Shown here: positions 48,858 to 49,776 of the stretch, piece by piece
Layout: every line of letters begins with the position of its first letter
Numbering within the stretch: the first letter of the stretch is position 1
Assembly (NCBI GenBank): GCA_002372875.1
Contig: DFJD01000001.1
Span: forward strand, 1 to 49,776
Length of the DNA: 49,776 nucleotides
DNA from: Clostridiales bacterium UBA3680
GTDB lineage: Bacteria > Bacillota > Clostridia > Lachnospirales > CAG-274
Direction of reading: 5' to 3'
Notes under the pieces: model-generated
The model's database searches: none
The model's input: only the letters and a program-made list of their open reading frames with translations
What the model was told of the DNA's origin: nothing
Position numbers and translations under genes: made by a program

Positions 48858-49748
48858 TCACCTCAAAAATAACAGATTAAAAAGACCTAAAATAAATCCT
48901 ATTACAGCACCTAAATCAACAAGAGCTCTCAATTCCGTGTTCATTACGGTTACTATCATTTTCTCAAGAGAAGCAACATTCATCTCATTGATTTTGGCTT
49001 CTACCGTTTCACTGATGTTCAGCATTTGGGCGATATCTTTATAATTGTCTTCAATAAATATGCAGTATTTGTCGATTATTCTTTCTTTTATTTCGTTGAT
49101 CGGCAAGTTTTTTGTAGCCTTCTCAAGTTTTTTGTTCTCCACACTTGTTATTGCTTTGTCAATTATATCTTCAAGCTGAGGTCTTCCCTTTTTTTCAATA
49201 AGTTTATGCGCGGAGTCGTTTAAAGCCACGGATATTTTTTCATACATGCTGTCTGTAAGTATGTTAGCCCAGCCGCCAACATTTTTGTACAGAATATCTT
49301 TAGCGTTTTCCATTATAATATCTTTGAAATCTGCTTCGGATAACTTTAAATACAACTTTTCAGAAAGCTTTTCTTTTATTTCTTTTCTTGAATTTTCGTA
49401 AGACTCATCCGACATGAATCTGTGTAAAAACTCTTTTAATTCAGTCTTTTCCAAGTTTAATATCACATTGTCGACCGTTGAATAGAGAGTGTTTTTTACC
49501 TTATCCGAAAGAAGCATATTTTTTATGTCGCTTTTTCCCACAAGGGTTTCTCCTACCATCCTTCCGAGAGCTCTTGCAACTTGCGGCTTTCTTTTGGGGA
49601 TAACACCCGGAGTAAAGGGAAGAGGAATTTTAAAAAAATATATTTTCTTATATGGATGAAAAAGCATCTTGACCGCAAGAAGATTTGTAAAATATCCTAT
49701 AATTGCACCTATGATAGGTGGAGATATCAAGCTTAATATTTCCTTCAT
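48858..49748 (-). CDS. DUF445-family membrane protein
   Basis: A 296-residue protein of the YheB/DUF445 family. The N-terminal membrane helix (about 6-28) is followed by the signature KMLFHPYKKIYFFKIPLPFTPGVIPKRKPQVARALGRMVGETL, here in order at about residues 29-71. A long charged helical part (about 75-270) and a C-terminal membrane helix (about 272-292, VDLGAVIGFILGLFNLLFL) complete it. Function unknown; Bacillus relatives are associated with membrane or spore properties. GGAGGTCGTTAG precedes the start at 49748, and the window ends 28 bases further. Confidence 0.88.
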   Translation of the reverse strand: MKEILSLISPPIIGAIIGYFTNLLAVKMLFHPYKKIYFFKIPLPFTPGVIPKRKPQVARALGRMVGETLVGKSDIKNMLLSDKVKNTLYSTVDNVILNLEKTELKEFLHRFMSDESYENSRKEIKEKLSEKLYLKLSEADFKDIIMENAKDILYKNVGGWANILTDSMYEKISVALNDSAHKLIEKKGRPQLEDIIDKAITSVENKKLEKATKNLPINEIKERIIDKYCIFIEDNYKDIAQMLNISETVEAKINEMNVASLEKMIVTVMNTELRALVDLGAVIGFILGLFNLLFLR

Positions 49749-49776
49749 CTAACGACCTCCGTATAAATCTTTATGC

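Overview
The window looks like about 50 kb of chromosome from a low-GC, anaerobic Gram-positive bacterium of the class Clostridia, most likely an uncultured gut relative of the Oscillospirales/Ruminococcaceae. The reasons are: strong AAGGAGG-type ribosome binding sites, several TTG starts, a biotin-dependent sodium-pump decarboxylase operon, RemA next to gmk and rpoZ, a lysine riboswitch, zinc-type L31 and L33, and PLP, GltD-like and DUF families common in that group. I saw no rRNA, tRNA, CRISPR array or intact prophage.

Layout. 1-1.7 kb is a small accessory patch: a decayed IS200/IS605 tnpA with its left-end hairpin and translation-control inverted repeat, then a RelB/RelE-type toxin-antitoxin pair. 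1.8-6.7 kb (minus strand) is a five-gene operon that joins a carboxyltransferase (12S/MmdA type), OadG, a biotin carrier, the sodium-translocating OadB and an OadA/5S-type carboxyltransferase. A divergent LysR gene probably controls it. 7.8-14.6 kb holds a DEDDh exonuclease, a CobD/HisC-like PLP enzyme, a GltD-like flavoprotein, a 73-residue helical protein, a degenerate ThyX-like protein, PepD and a ClC transporter. 14.7-19.2 kb is an envelope/housekeeping run (beta-propeller membrane protein, CvpA, YigZ, MscS, lipoprotein).

19.2-21.6 kb is the rpmG-secE-nusG-rplK-rplA operon. Both rplK and rplA are preceded by an RNA motif that copies the base of the 23S rRNA L1 stalk. 21.7-26.9 kb carries rarA, an exported GHL10 glycosidase, uppP, rpmE, a small membrane protein and a PAP2 phosphatase. 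27-35.8 kb is an envelope module: TetR, an MMPL exporter, a giant exported GLUG/coiled-coil protein, a sugar O-acetyltransferase and a DUF4349 lipoprotein. It is followed by a BvgS-like hybrid sensor kinase. 38.7-43.9 kb is yicC-remA-gmk-rpoZ, then a lysine riboswitch driving asd-dapA-dapB.

The rest is on the minus strand: infC-rpmI-rplT, with an attenuator leader and a probable AUU start for infC; an HD-GYP protein with an unusual membrane sensor; and a DUF445-GTPase pair.

How the genes work together. The decarboxylase operon would turn the free energy of decarboxylation or transcarboxylation into a sodium gradient. Lysine/diaminopimelate supply is tied to lysine through the riboswitch. Ribosomal genes carry two separate autogenous controls (L1, and IF3/L20). 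The 27-35.8 kb module looks like one regulated envelope-export locus and is the least understood part of the window.
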